This document shows positions 1 through 7,364 of a stretch of 12,155 nucleotides of DNA, piece after piece. The notes under the pieces were generated by a model. That model saw only the letters and a program-made list of their open reading frames with translations. It searched no databases and was not told the DNA's origin. The stretch spans positions 1 through 12,155 of the forward strand of contig JANBTH010000722.1 in the NCBI GenBank assembly GCA_027578815.1, written 5' to 3'. The DNA is from Coemansia sp. RSA 1804. Taxonomy: Eukaryota; Kickxellomycota; Kickxellomycetes; Kickxellales; Kickxellaceae. Made by a program: the position numbers and the translations under genes. The first letter of the stretch is position 1. Each line of letters begins with the position of its first letter.

Positions 1-883
1 CGAGCTTGCTGTGCTGGTTTTTATTTTATTTTTCTGTAAAGCCATTTTGAGAATCCTGCCAAGGAAGGAGTGCTATGATGCTTCTTAACACTTCTGCTGT
101 TGCTGCCTAAAGGGGTCCAGAGAGCATTATTCAGGCCCCAGCAAGATTCAGAATGAACATTTTTAAAATAATTCTGTTCATGTCGTTTGGCAAGCAGAAA
201 TTCTATAAACTTTAGCCGCTAATTCACCTTCGCTCTCTTCTTTTTTCGCTCTTTAATCACCTTTCTCTTGTTTCTTGTTGTTTTGCTTTTCGTTTGATAT
301 TTAATTTTCATCGTAAAATAGTGTATTAGGATGTCTATGTTTTCTTTAGTTTGTAACGTTTTTCATATGCTGAAAGGATTTTCAAAAGTATATTTTCTAT
401 AAATCGATTATGTAATGTAGTCAGCCAGATTATATAATAATGCTCATTGAACAATAGAAAGTCTTTAGATATATAAAGCGGTTAAGCCCGGGTGCAGTAG
501 GAATGTTTAATTAATAAACACACAAAAGATAATATAAACGAAACATGATAAACCTACATTGTAAGAAAATGCTTTTATATAGCATAATTTCTCCAGTGAC
601 TTTTATTATATTGAACCAACAACGTGAAAATTGCAACACATTGTCAATGCACACGTAACTTTTAGTAAAAGACATTGACTGATATAGAAGTGAGGTGGCT
701 AATTCTATTTGTATTAATCTGCAGTAGTGCTATTAAATGTTGCTGCAGGGAAGAGTGTAAATAGGCAAGAAAGAGAACGAAAGCAAAGATCAAGAGAAAC
801 TTGGAGAAGAGCATGAAATTGAACATTAGCAACACGGAAACACAGACCATACGCAGAATTAAGAAGAGAAAGGTCCGCCCAAA
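1..883. other. AT-rich intergenic region, no recognisable gene
   Basis: This stretch is clearly AT-rich and interrupted by stops in all frames. The only longer frame (662-850, minus) is a low-complexity hydrophobic stretch immediately downstream of the GPI-protein gene. A minus-strand AATAAA lies at 602-607 and could be the polyadenylation signal of that gene, though it is about 280 bases past the stop. A plus-strand AATAAA lies at 513-518, and a TATA-like TATATAAAG at 470-478 has no gene behind it. The first 88 bases are open in frame 2 (29 codons, ending TAA at 86-88), which might be the tail of a gene outside the window, but the peptide is not recognisable. I see no tRNA or other RNA gene. 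Confidence 0.6.
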
Positions 884-1735
884 TCAGAAAAGAGCACTGG
901 AGATAACAACAGAAGCAAAAGCAGCGGATAATGAGAAGCCAGAAGCTAGGGTGTTAGCAGGGGCGCCGCTGGTGTGAGTCTCCTCCTCATCGCTGGAGTG
1001 CTTGGAGAGGTCGTCATCCGACTCCTTGCCGCTAGCGTTGCTTTCCTCGGAATCCAGCTCCAAGTCAGTGTCGTCATCGCTCCCGAGCTCGCTCTCTTCG
1101 TTGGAGGCCACAACCATGTGAACAGACACATCGACGCCAGTGTCGTCGGTCGTGGCACCATCGGCAAGGTCAGTCAGTGCCTGGGTGTCGTTACTCTCGT
1201 CTGCCGCAGTGTCTGCCGCAGTGTCTGCAGCTGCGTTGTTCTGCTGGCTACCGTTAGAGTCGGCAGAGTTGGCGGCGGTGTCATTGGTGGTATCCTTGGC
1301 AATGTCGTTGCCAGTGGATTCCTTGACAGAGTCGTTGTTGGCAACCTGGGTAGAAGGAGAGGCAGTATCTTCCTTGCCAATCGTATTGCCGCCGTTTACG
1401 CTAACAGGATCATTGGAGACAGCAGAGTTGGCAGTATTCTGGACCGGAGTGACAACAGCCTCTTTCTCAGGAGCAGCAGGCACACTGTTGAATGATTGTG
1501 CTTGCGTGCGGGAAGCTGCTGGCGATTCTTCTTCCACCTGTCCTGGCGAGCTATTGACAGCAGCATCAGCAGCAGGAGTCGTCGTGGCTGCTGGTGCCGG
1601 CTTGGCAGTGTTGGTGATGACAAGGGCGTCGCCAATGTCGTTAACAAGCGCATCGCCAAGGTTAATTTCCTGGGCATGTGCAGCAGACGCAGCCAGAGCA
1701 GCGCAAAGAGCCAGTGCTGAGATGTAGAACTTCAT
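884..1735 (-). CDS. Secreted GPI-anchored-type low-complexity acidic protein (283 aa)
   Basis: I do not recognise a named family. Residues 1-21 form a classical signal peptide (Lys2, hydrophobic core, AHA|QE cleavage). The mature chain has no Cys or Trp and is dominated by Ala, Asp, Ser, Thr, Asn and Glu. A short duplication (LGDALV/IGDALV) sits at residues 26-39, followed by a Pro/Ala/Thr stretch, a triple AADT-type repeat at about 169-179, and a strongly acidic Ser/Asp/Glu block at about 212-252 that resembles casein kinase 2 targets. Six N-X-S/T sequons are visible (NSS, NDS, NDT twice, NGS, NAS). The C-terminus has small residues at 256-265 and a hydrophobic tail 266-283 ending exactly at the stop, as in GPI attachment signals. 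From this I infer a plasma-membrane or cell-wall mannoprotein. The start has an A at -3 (gaccATG) and lies directly before the signal peptide. An ordinary secreted protein without an anchor is the alternative. Confidence 0.8.
   Translation of the reverse strand: MKFYISALALCAALAASAAHAQEINLGDALVNDIGDALVITNTAKPAPAATTTPAADAAVNSSPGQVEEESPAASRTQAQSFNSVPAAPEKEAVVTPVQNTANSAVSNDPVSVNGGNTIGKEDTASPSTQVANNDSVKESTGNDIAKDTTNDTAANSADSNGSQQNNAAADTAADTAADESNDTQALTDLADGATTDDTGVDVSVHMVVASNEESELGSDDDTDLELDSEESNASGKESDDDLSKHSSDEEETHTSGAPANTLASGFSLSAAFASVVISSALF
1200..1235 (-). repeat. 12-base tandem repeat inside the GPI-protein gene
   Basis: TCTGCCGCAGTG occurs exactly twice in tandem (1200-1211, 1212-1223), and a diverged third copy follows (1224-1235). 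On the coding strand this encodes the in-frame AADT repeat of the low-complexity region. Intragenic repeats of this kind commonly vary in copy number in fungal wall proteins. Confidence 0.85.
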
Positions 1736-1934
1736 GGTCAGTGGAATGGAAGGAAGGGAGGAGGGAGATAACGTGAGCGAGAGAAGAGAAAAAAGGCAAG
1801 TGTAGAGGGGAGAGATGGATGGATGAGACGGACGTACAAGAAAGAAAGATAGAGAAGGTAGAGCGAGAAAAAGAAAAAAAAGGCGAGATCAAGAGAAAGC
1901 AAGGCAATGAAAAAGAGTTGAATGGATTATATAA
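1736..1934 (-). promoter_or_regulatory. Pyrimidine-rich leader and TATA-like box of the GPI-protein gene
   Basis: Between the ATG at 1735 and about 1920 the plus strand is almost pure purine (runs of gaa, gag and aaa), so the transcript side is C/T-rich. That is the usual composition around fungal transcription starts. Immediately upstream, reading on the minus strand, is TTATATAAT (1934 down to 1926), a TATA-like box about 190 bases before the start codon. The transcription start itself cannot be placed from sequence. Confidence 0.45.
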
Positions 1935-2403
1935 CCCAAGCAAAAGGCATACAGTGCGGAAGCACTTTGTTCCTTGTCTGTGCTGGTTGGCTGTAACCAG
2001 CGCGCTGCCAATTCGAAAGAGACCGCAACAAGCTTCCGAGCCTCTTCTTTACAGTATATTATTATCTCTTTCGGAAAGCTACAGAAACAATGCAAGCTGG
2101 TTCTAAAGGGGAAAAAGTGCAAATGGTCCAATGATCGCCCAATCCCAGTCTTTGAGGACTTGCAGCAGCAGATTTTCGTTTTCTCAGTGCCATGTGGGAG
2201 ACGAGACAGATGTTGGAAAAGAGGGACCGGGCGACGATCGCCTGAGCTTTCCTTCTTTCTCTCTTTGTCGTTTGGAAGTTGTGCAGACCATACACGACAA
2301 GAACGGAGATGGAATTATGCATGTGGGACCACATGGAAGAAGAGGATGGTGAAATACATAACATGTAAGCGCAAAACAAACATCTATAAATAGAATGGGC
2401 CAT
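1935..2403. other. Intergenic: distal GPI-gene promoter and TRM13 3' end
   Basis: No gene is supported here. The frames that look long on the plus strand begin at non-ATG codons or run through biased purine tracts. The region must hold the 3' UTR of TRM13, which enters from the right on the minus strand, and the distal promoter of the GPI gene. I saw no canonical minus-strand AATAAA. The one notable site is CTATAAATAG at 2384-2393, listed separately. Confidence 0.5.
2384..2393. promoter_or_regulatory. MADS-box (Rlm1/MEF2-type) consensus-like site
   Basis: CTATAAATAG fits CTA(A/T)4TAG, the established consensus of Rlm1/MEF2-class MADS transcription factors. In yeast, Rlm1 activates cell-wall integrity genes, including GPI wall proteins. 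The site is about 650 bases upstream of the GPI-protein start and only 10 bases beyond the TRM13 stop. It could equally be a chance AT-rich match or a TATA box read on the plus strand. Confidence 0.3.
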
Positions 2404-4008
2404 TTATAAGGATAGTGACAGTGGCATTTTGGCGCCAACAAGAGCAAGGTTCTCGGGCGATGTTGAGCGGGAGGTAAAGTAGACAAGCTCAGCGTTGGAC
2501 ATGCTCAGAGCCGTGCGTACGTAGTGAACCCTGCCAAGATCTAAGACTCGCTTTACAGCATGACCAGCGCGCACACGCTGGGCGAAGGTGAGGCCCAGAC
2601 GGAGCAGCTGCCCACTGAGGTCGCCAGACGGTTCGGACGGCGGAGGCGGAGGCGGGGCGTTTATAGCCCAGCTGGACATTGCAGCGATTTGCCGGAAGGC
2701 TTTGCAATGCGACTCGTTCCACTTGACGCTACAACCATCACGACTACTGTTGGCATCCGCAGAAAGCGCAAGGGTTTTGGTCAGATATTCGGGGTCAGCA
2801 TATGTGGAGTACCTGCAGCGGTGATGGCAGCAAAGAGCAATGGCAATGGCCGCCACGGAGCCGCCTGCATTCTCGTATCTTTTCAGGCAGCGGAGAGCCA
2901 GATCGGTGGCAGCACCACACAAGTGCTTAGAGTAGGCGACAACGGGACGCAGTGCAGGCATGCCAGTCGTCGGATCAACCGCTCCTTGGAGCTCAGGAAC
3001 CCTTGACAAGTCGAGGTCGCGGATGTCAATGTAGATGCGCGTGAACTGGCGACGGGAAAATGAGGAGTTACTTTCAGTGGTCGCGGTGGTGGTGCTGTCT
3101 TCGCTGGTCTTGTCTACATTAAACTTTTGGCGAAAGTTCTTGCGGTCGACGAGAATGATGGTAGGGTTCTCAGCTAGTGCGGCATGGAGATGGACTGAAA
3201 GCTCGCCCTTGCCTGCACCAAACTCGACAAAGGCGTACTTTTGTGGATCCAGGCATCCGAGAGCGTCCAGATGGCCAAGAAGTGACGACTGCTGCACAGC
3301 ATGTCTGGCGTGCTTTGTTTTTGCCATGCTCTGGCTGCTGTCAAGCACTGGGTGAGATCGGGGATCAGACCGAAAATCGCCGGCCAGATCAACCATGTCC
3401 AGCAGCTCAGCCAGCGACTTTCGATCTAGCTCAAGACGACCTGCATTAGGCAGCGTCTGACGCAAGTACAGCTCGGCCACAGGTTTCAAAGCACGCGCAA
3501 CAGAGCGTGTGTCTAGCGTGTCTAGCTTTGTCTGCGTGCTCTGAGCGGCATCGTTCGGGTAAACAAGTTCTCCGGGTTTGACCACCAAGCGCGGATCGGA
3601 GCACGCAAGCCCCTCATCGCCCCACAAGGCATTTAACAGCATTGCACGAGCAGCATCTGAGCGGTCGTATCCTGGAGGCAAAGAGACCACATTGCAGTCT
3701 GGACGGAGGTAGGGCGGAGCAGTGTCTGGCGGACGGGCATTGCAGCGCGATCGCATGTGAGTGGCAAGGCTGTTGAGTTCTACCGAGTGCGACGTATCGT
3801 ACGGACAGAGCACGCGGCGCAAGCCATCATCAGATATGTTATCCGAACTGCCATTGCCATTGCCACCGTTGTGAATGGCGACATGCTCTCGGCAATACGT
3901 GGCACCAGGCCTGGTTGTGAGCGGACAGAATCGACGCTTGTTGGACACGTAGTGGTGGCAGCGGCCAGCCGCAGGAACACTAGCATCATGGCCGGGTGTG
4001 GTCATCAT
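2404..4008 (-). CDS. TRM13: tRNA:m4X modification enzyme Trm13 (tRNA 2'-O-methyltransferase)
   Basis: By family, Trm13 methylates the 2'-OH of nucleotide 4 in the acceptor stem of tRNA-Gly, tRNA-Pro and tRNA-His, using S-adenosylmethionine. The 534-residue product has the full family order. A CCCH-type TRM13 zinc finger comes first (C17, C28, C39, H42), then a U11-48K-type CHHC finger (C68, H74, H84, C89), then the methyltransferase domain. That domain shows SAM motif I VEFGAGKGEL (261-270), DRKNFRQK (288-295), the signature SKHLCGAATDLA (360-371) and ALCCHHRC (391-398), and ends with the family-like segment around 487-510. A Ser/Thr-rich insert (about 300-320) and a linker with six prolines (452-457) make it somewhat longer than the yeast and human proteins (about 480 residues). 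Two adjacent ATGs begin the frame; the first has A at -3. There is no intron or frame break. Confidence 0.95.
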   Translation of the reverse strand: MMTTPGHDASVPAAGRCHHYVSNKRRFCPLTTRPGATYCREHVAIHNGGNGNGSSDNISDDGLRRVLCPYDTSHSVELNSLATHMRSRCNARPPDTAPPYLRPDCNVVSLPPGYDRSDAARAMLLNALWGDEGLACSDPRLVVKPGELVYPNDAAQSTQTKLDTLDTRSVARALKPVAELYLRQTLPNAGRLELDRKSLAELLDMVDLAGDFRSDPRSHPVLDSSQSMAKTKHARHAVQQSSLLGHLDALGCLDPQKYAFVEFGAGKGELSVHLHAALAENPTIILVDRKNFRQKFNVDKTSEDSTTTATTESNSSFSRRQFTRIYIDIRDLDLSRVPELQGAVDPTTGMPALRPVVAYSKHLCGAATDLALRCLKRYENAGGSVAAIAIALCCHHRCRYSTYADPEYLTKTLALSADANSSRDGCSVKWNESHCKAFRQIAAMSSWAINAPPPPPPSEPSGDLSGQLLRLGLTFAQRVRAGHAVKRVLDLGRVHYVRTALSMSNAELVYFTSRSTSPENLALVGAKMPLSLSL

Positions 4009-4218
4009 GCTTGGCGCAATTCAAAACAAGTCAATAAAGAACGGTGGGAGCAGAGCAGAACCGAGCATACCCCGTAAGATGTATTTCACAGCAGAAGACA
4101 GAGATAACTAATGTACACACGCAGCTTATGATTGGAAAACAGAGCGGGTTGTGGGCAAGGTCAGACAGAACCAAAACAGAAAATCAATCTAGGAAGGCAA
4201 GCCCTGGAACGGATCAGA
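4009..4218 (-). promoter_or_regulatory. TRM13 promoter with CCAAT box; TypA 3' end
   Basis: Only 210 bases separate TRM13 from the TypA stop, both on the minus strand. A CCAAT pentamer on the minus strand (ATTGG at 4131-4135) lies about 125 bases upstream of the TRM13 ATG, a typical distance for the HAP/NF-Y complex. No clear TATA box or polyadenylation signal is seen. Confidence 0.4.
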
Positions 4219-6366
4219 TCACTCCAGCATGTCCTCGGCGTCGGGGGCGCGCTTGCGCGAGTTCTGCTTGCGCTTGTTTGCATCGAGAATCTGCTTGCGC
4301 AGACGGATGGTGGAAGGCGTGACCTCGATGGCCTCGTCAGGGTTAATGTAGGCAATGGCCTCCTCGAGCGACCAGGGCGCAACGGGAACCAAACGAATGG
4401 TGTCGTCCTTTCCGGCGGCGCGGATGTTGGTGAGCTGCTTGGCCTTGGCTGGATTGACCTCGAGGTCGCCGCCGTCCTTGCTAAGCTCGCCAACAACCAT
4501 GCCCGGATAGACGGCTTCGCCATTGCGCACAAACAGACGGCCGCGCGGCTCGATCATGTTGAGGGCGTAGGCGGTGGCAGTGCCAGCAGCCATGCTAACC
4601 ATGCTGGCCTTGCGAGTCTTCTCCAGCGGGCCGGCGTAGGCGTCGTAGCGGAGGAAGGCGTGGTTGATGACGCCGGACCCGTGCGTGTCGTTCTTGAACT
4701 CGGACATGTATCCCAGAAGGCCGCGCGTGGGAATATGGAACACCATGCGTGCCTTGTCGGCAACATCTGAGAACGACTTGAGCTCGCCCTTGCGCTTGGT
4801 CAGCTTCTCGATGACCACGCCCGATGCGCCGTGGTCGACGTCAATTGTGATCTCCTCAAACGGCTCAAGAATGCTGCCGGCATCGCGGCGCATCAGCACA
4901 CGCGGCGGCGTCACCGAAAGCTCAAAGCCCTCGCGCCGCATAGTCTCAATCAGAACCGACAGCTGCAGCTCGCCGCGCCCACGCACCTCCAGTGCCTCAG
5001 ACTTGCCGGAGTCGCGGATCTGCAGCGCAACGTTGGTCTCGGCCTCGCGAAGCAGCCGCGCGCGGATCATGCCCGACGTCAGCTGCGAGCCCTCGCGTCC
5101 AGCCAGCGGCGAGTCGTTGACCGAAAACGTCACCGAAATCGTCGGCGGATCAATCGGCACAAAGCCCAGCGGCTCCTCCACTTCGGGACTGGCAACGGTT
5201 GCGTTGATTCCCGCCGTTGGCACGCCGCTCAGTGTCACCAGGTCGCCGGCGCCGGCCTCCGCCATCTCCACCTGCCGCACGCCGCTGCGCAGAAACAGGC
5301 GTGTCACTCGGCCCTCCTCGCGCACCGTTCCAGTCTCCGGCTCCAGCACACGGATGCGGTCGCCCACGCGCACCGTGCCGCTGCTGACACGCCCCAGCAC
5401 GCACTTGCCCAGATACGAATTCGCCTCCAGCTGTGTCACCAGCATCGCAAACGGCGCGTCCTCACGCTGCCCTGTCGGTGCCGGTGCCTGCTGGACAATT
5501 GCATCAAGCAGCGGCGCCATGCTGCCATCCGCTCCACCCGCACTCAACCGCCCAGCCTCGGCGGCATCGTGTGTGCACCAGCCTTCCTTCGCCGATGCGT
5601 ACATCACCTTGTAGTCCGTCTGTGCGTCGGAAGCACCCAGTGCCATGAACAGCTCCAGCAGCTCCGAGTCGACCTCGTCGGCGCGGCTCGTGGGCCGATC
5701 TGCCTTGTTCAGCACCACAAGCGGGCTCAGACCGCGGGCCAGCGCCTTTGTCAGCACAAACTTGGTCTGCGCCATCGGCCCCTCGGTCGCATCCACCACC
5801 AGCACCACGCTGTCAACCATCGACAGGATACGCTCCACCTCGCCGCCAAAATCCGCATGCCCCGGTGTGTCCACAATATTGATACGGTGGCCCTTGTACG
5901 CAAGCGACGTCACCTTTGACAAGATCGTGATTCCGCGCTCCTTCTCCAGCGCATTGGAGTCCATCACACGTGTCTCCTGCATTGCGCTTGACCCTGACAG
6001 TGCGCCAGACTGCTTCAGCAAGCAGTCCACCAGCGTCGTCTTCCCGTGGTCAACGTGCGCAATGATACCAATGTTGCGGATCCGGTCCATCGGCACCATC
6101 GCTCCCAGATCCACCTCCTCTGTCTCTCCGCTCTTCTGCTCCGCCGCTGCCGAGTACGCACGCATCCCGGCCCCTCTCCTGGCTATCAGCATCTGCGAAG
6201 CTGTCCTGCCTGTTCGACACGCTGCTGTATGCACACCCTGCGCTCTGTTTGTGCTGATGCGCATGCTGCAAACGCTGCCTACTGCTGCTGCTGCTGCTGC
6301 TGTTGCTTTTGCTGGCTGTGAAGGCCGGACCAGCCGTCTTCCGGCAATTCGGATAAGCGGCCTCAT
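4219..6366 (-). CDS. Mitochondrial TypA/BipA-type translational GTPase
   Basis: TypA/BipA is an EF-G/LepA-like ribosome-associated GTPase. In bacteria it helps ribosome assembly and stress translation. The 715-residue product has all GTPase boxes: G1 AHVDHGKT (103-110), G2 RGITI (144-148), G3 DTPGH (166-170), G4 NKAD (220-223) and G5 SAK (258-260). Next come a beta-barrel domain (about 305-395) and the EF-G-like domain with RGRGELQLSVLIETMRREG (462-480). The BipA-specific C-terminal part follows, with KRKGEL (524-529), IPTRGLLGYMSEF (545-557) and NIRA (647-650). Residues 1-75 are rich in Arg and Ala, lack Asp/Glu until E76, and contain RAY|SA (69-73), a likely processing site. This predicts mitochondrial import. 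The ATG (A at -3) fits the presequence. The gene is intronless and visibly richer in G/C at third positions than its neighbours. Family certainty is high; localisation is inferred. Confidence 0.95.
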   Translation of the reverse strand: MRPLIRIAGRRLVRPSQPAKATAAAAAAVGSVCSMRISTNRAQGVHTAACRTGRTASQMLIARRGAGMRAYSAAAEQKSGETEEVDLGAMVPMDRIRNIGIIAHVDHGKTTLVDCLLKQSGALSGSSAMQETRVMDSNALEKERGITILSKVTSLAYKGHRINIVDTPGHADFGGEVERILSMVDSVVLVVDATEGPMAQTKFVLTKALARGLSPLVVLNKADRPTSRADEVDSELLELFMALGASDAQTDYKVMYASAKEGWCTHDAAEAGRLSAGGADGSMAPLLDAIVQQAPAPTGQREDAPFAMLVTQLEANSYLGKCVLGRVSSGTVRVGDRIRVLEPETGTVREEGRVTRLFLRSGVRQVEMAEAGAGDLVTLSGVPTAGINATVASPEVEEPLGFVPIDPPTISVTFSVNDSPLAGREGSQLTSGMIRARLLREAETNVALQIRDSGKSEALEVRGRGELQLSVLIETMRREGFELSVTPPRVLMRRDAGSILEPFEEITIDVDHGASGVVIEKLTKRKGELKSFSDVADKARMVFHIPTRGLLGYMSEFKNDTHGSGVINHAFLRYDAYAGPLEKTRKASMVSMAAGTATAYALNMIEPRGRLFVRNGEAVYPGMVVGELSKDGGDLEVNPAKAKQLTNIRAAGKDDTIRLVPVAPWSLEEAIAYINPDEAIEVTPSTIRLRKQILDANKRKQNSRKRAPDAEDMLE
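6282..6302 (-). repeat. (CTG)7 microsatellite encoding alanines in the TypA presequence
   Basis: Seven perfect CTG units on the plus strand read as GCA codons on the coding strand and produce the alanine run at residues 23-28. The repeat lies in the predicted mitochondrial targeting segment, where length change should be tolerated. Confidence 0.9.
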
Positions 6367-6776
6367 GTTTACCGAGCTAATTTTAATGTGAGTGTGAATG
6401 TGAGTATACTTTAGCTGTTGCTACTACTACCACTACCAGTACTAGTCCAGCAGTATGTGTTGAAGGAGCCAAAGAAAAAAATGATATGGAATGTTTCTGT
6501 GGGGGAAAGAGAGACGGCAGGCTTAAGGCAGGAGGGATCAAACACTTGACTTTTTGTTATCTGGTGTTGCTTTTTTTGTTATTTTTTATTTTATTACTGC
6601 AATATTTCTAATCTGATCCCTCTTCCTGGCTCTAATCACCGCAGGAAATTTCATGCACTGATTGAATCCACAGCTAAAAAATCTCCATCTACTTTGTCCT
6701 GCTGCTTTTATTTTCTTTGCCATTTTTGTTATTTCGCTGTGTTTTTCTTCTTCTTATATCGAAACAAGTGTTCAGA
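6367..6776. promoter_or_regulatory. Divergent promoter between TypA (-) and FAP7/AK6 (+)
   Basis: This 410-base spacer drives transcription outward in both directions. It holds an imperfect CTA/CCA triplet tract (6419-6447), T-rich runs at about 6568-6596 and 6707-6758 that fit nucleosome-free promoter or leader sequence on the FAP7 side, and a minimal upstream ORF ATG-CAC-TGA at 6653-6661. Sequences resembling an intron donor (GTATGT, 6453-6458) and acceptors (CAG ending at 6644; pyrimidine tract plus TTCAG ending at 6775) hint at a 5'-UTR intron before FAP7. No convincing TATA or CCAAT box is visible. Confidence 0.5.
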
Positions 6777-7364
6777 ATGAGTGGCGACCAGGAACAGCAG
6801 CAGACGCCGCCGCCGCCGCCGAGCATGGCCAGAAGAGCAAGCCCAAACATCCTCATTACGGGTACGCCAGGAACAGGAAAGACCACCACAGCTGAGATGG
6901 TAGCCGCCGCCGCAGGGCTAGAGAAAGTAACCGTCGGGGACCTTGTCAAGCAGTTCAAGCTCCACGACGGATACAACGACGAGTACGACACCTACTGGCT
7001 GAACGAGGACAAGGTGGTGGACAAGATGGAGGACATGATGGCAGACGGCGGGATATGTGTCGATTTCCACACTTGCGGTTTCTTCCCCGAACGCTGGTTC
7101 GATCTCGTTGTTGTTCTGCGCACCAGTACTGAGAAACTCTTTTCTCGTCTGGAGGACCGCGGGTACCTGCCTAACAAGATCGAGGAAAACATTTCGTGTG
7201 AGATCATGCAAGTTGTTCTGGACGAGGCTAGGGAGTCGTACAGCCATGATATTGTGCTGGAGCTGGAGAGTAACACTGTTGATGACATGGAGGCTAATGT
7301 CGAGCAGATTGCCGCCCTGGTAGAAAGGTTCAGACAGGAGCACCGTCAGAGTGGAGAAGCCTGA
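6777..7364 (+). CDS. FAP7: Fap7/AK6 adenylate kinase-like 40S ribosome assembly factor
   Basis: By family this is a small nuclear/cytoplasmic NTPase with adenylate kinase activity. It binds Rps14 (uS11) and is needed for the final 20S to 18S pre-rRNA cleavage. The 195-residue product matches the usual size (yeast about 197, human AK6 172). It shows a P-loop GTPGTGKTT (29-37), a nucleotide-binding segment KLHDGYNDEYDTY (61-73), the family signature VDFHTCGFFPERWFD (95-109), the strand VVVLRT, and a lid with RLEDRGYLPNKIEENISCEI (124-143). The N-terminus is extended by a Gln then Pro stretch, the prolines coming from (CCG)5 at 6807-6821. I start at the ATG at 6777 (A at -3). The frame stays open upstream to a TTG at 6717, but no in-frame ATG occurs there. 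A later Met at residue 17 is possible but less likely. It is transcribed divergently from TypA. Confidence 0.95.
   Translation: MSGDQEQQQTPPPPPSMARRASPNILITGTPGTGKTTTAEMVAAAAGLEKVTVGDLVKQFKLHDGYNDEYDTYWLNEDKVVDKMEDMMADGGICVDFHTCGFFPERWFDLVVVLRTSTEKLFSRLEDRGYLPNKIEENISCEIMQVVLDEARESYSHDIVLELESNTVDDMEANVEQIAALVERFRQEHRQSGEA

Noticed and set aside
662..850. 62-residue hydrophobic minus-strand frame downstream of the GPI gene
   Set aside because: It is low-complexity Phe/Leu sequence from purine-rich DNA in a probable 3' UTR, with no support as a gene.
974..1727. Plus-strand open frames opposite the GPI-protein gene, and minus-strand frames 1174-1380 and 1396-1677
   Set aside because: The repetitive GCN/GAC/AAC codon composition keeps other frames open. 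Only the 884-1735 minus frame gives a signal peptide and a GPI tail aligned with its own start and stop.
1974..2393. 139-codon plus-strand frame between the GPI gene and TRM13
   Set aside because: It starts at TTG. The only ATG-initiated part is a short tail, no motif is recognisable, and it overlaps other equally meaningless frames.
4664..5919. Long open frames on the plus strand opposite TypA (for example 4664-5614, 4831-5919, 5645-6391)
   Set aside because: They are antisense shadows created by the G/C-rich third positions of TypA. Their translations are compositionally odd (His/Gln/Arg/Ser-rich) and match nothing, while the minus strand encodes an unmistakable complete protein.
6717..6776. 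Hydrophobic 20-residue N-terminal extension of Fap7
   Set aside because: The extension begins at a TTG, not an ATG. There is no in-frame ATG before 6777 and the DNA is a T-rich leader or acceptor-like tract.
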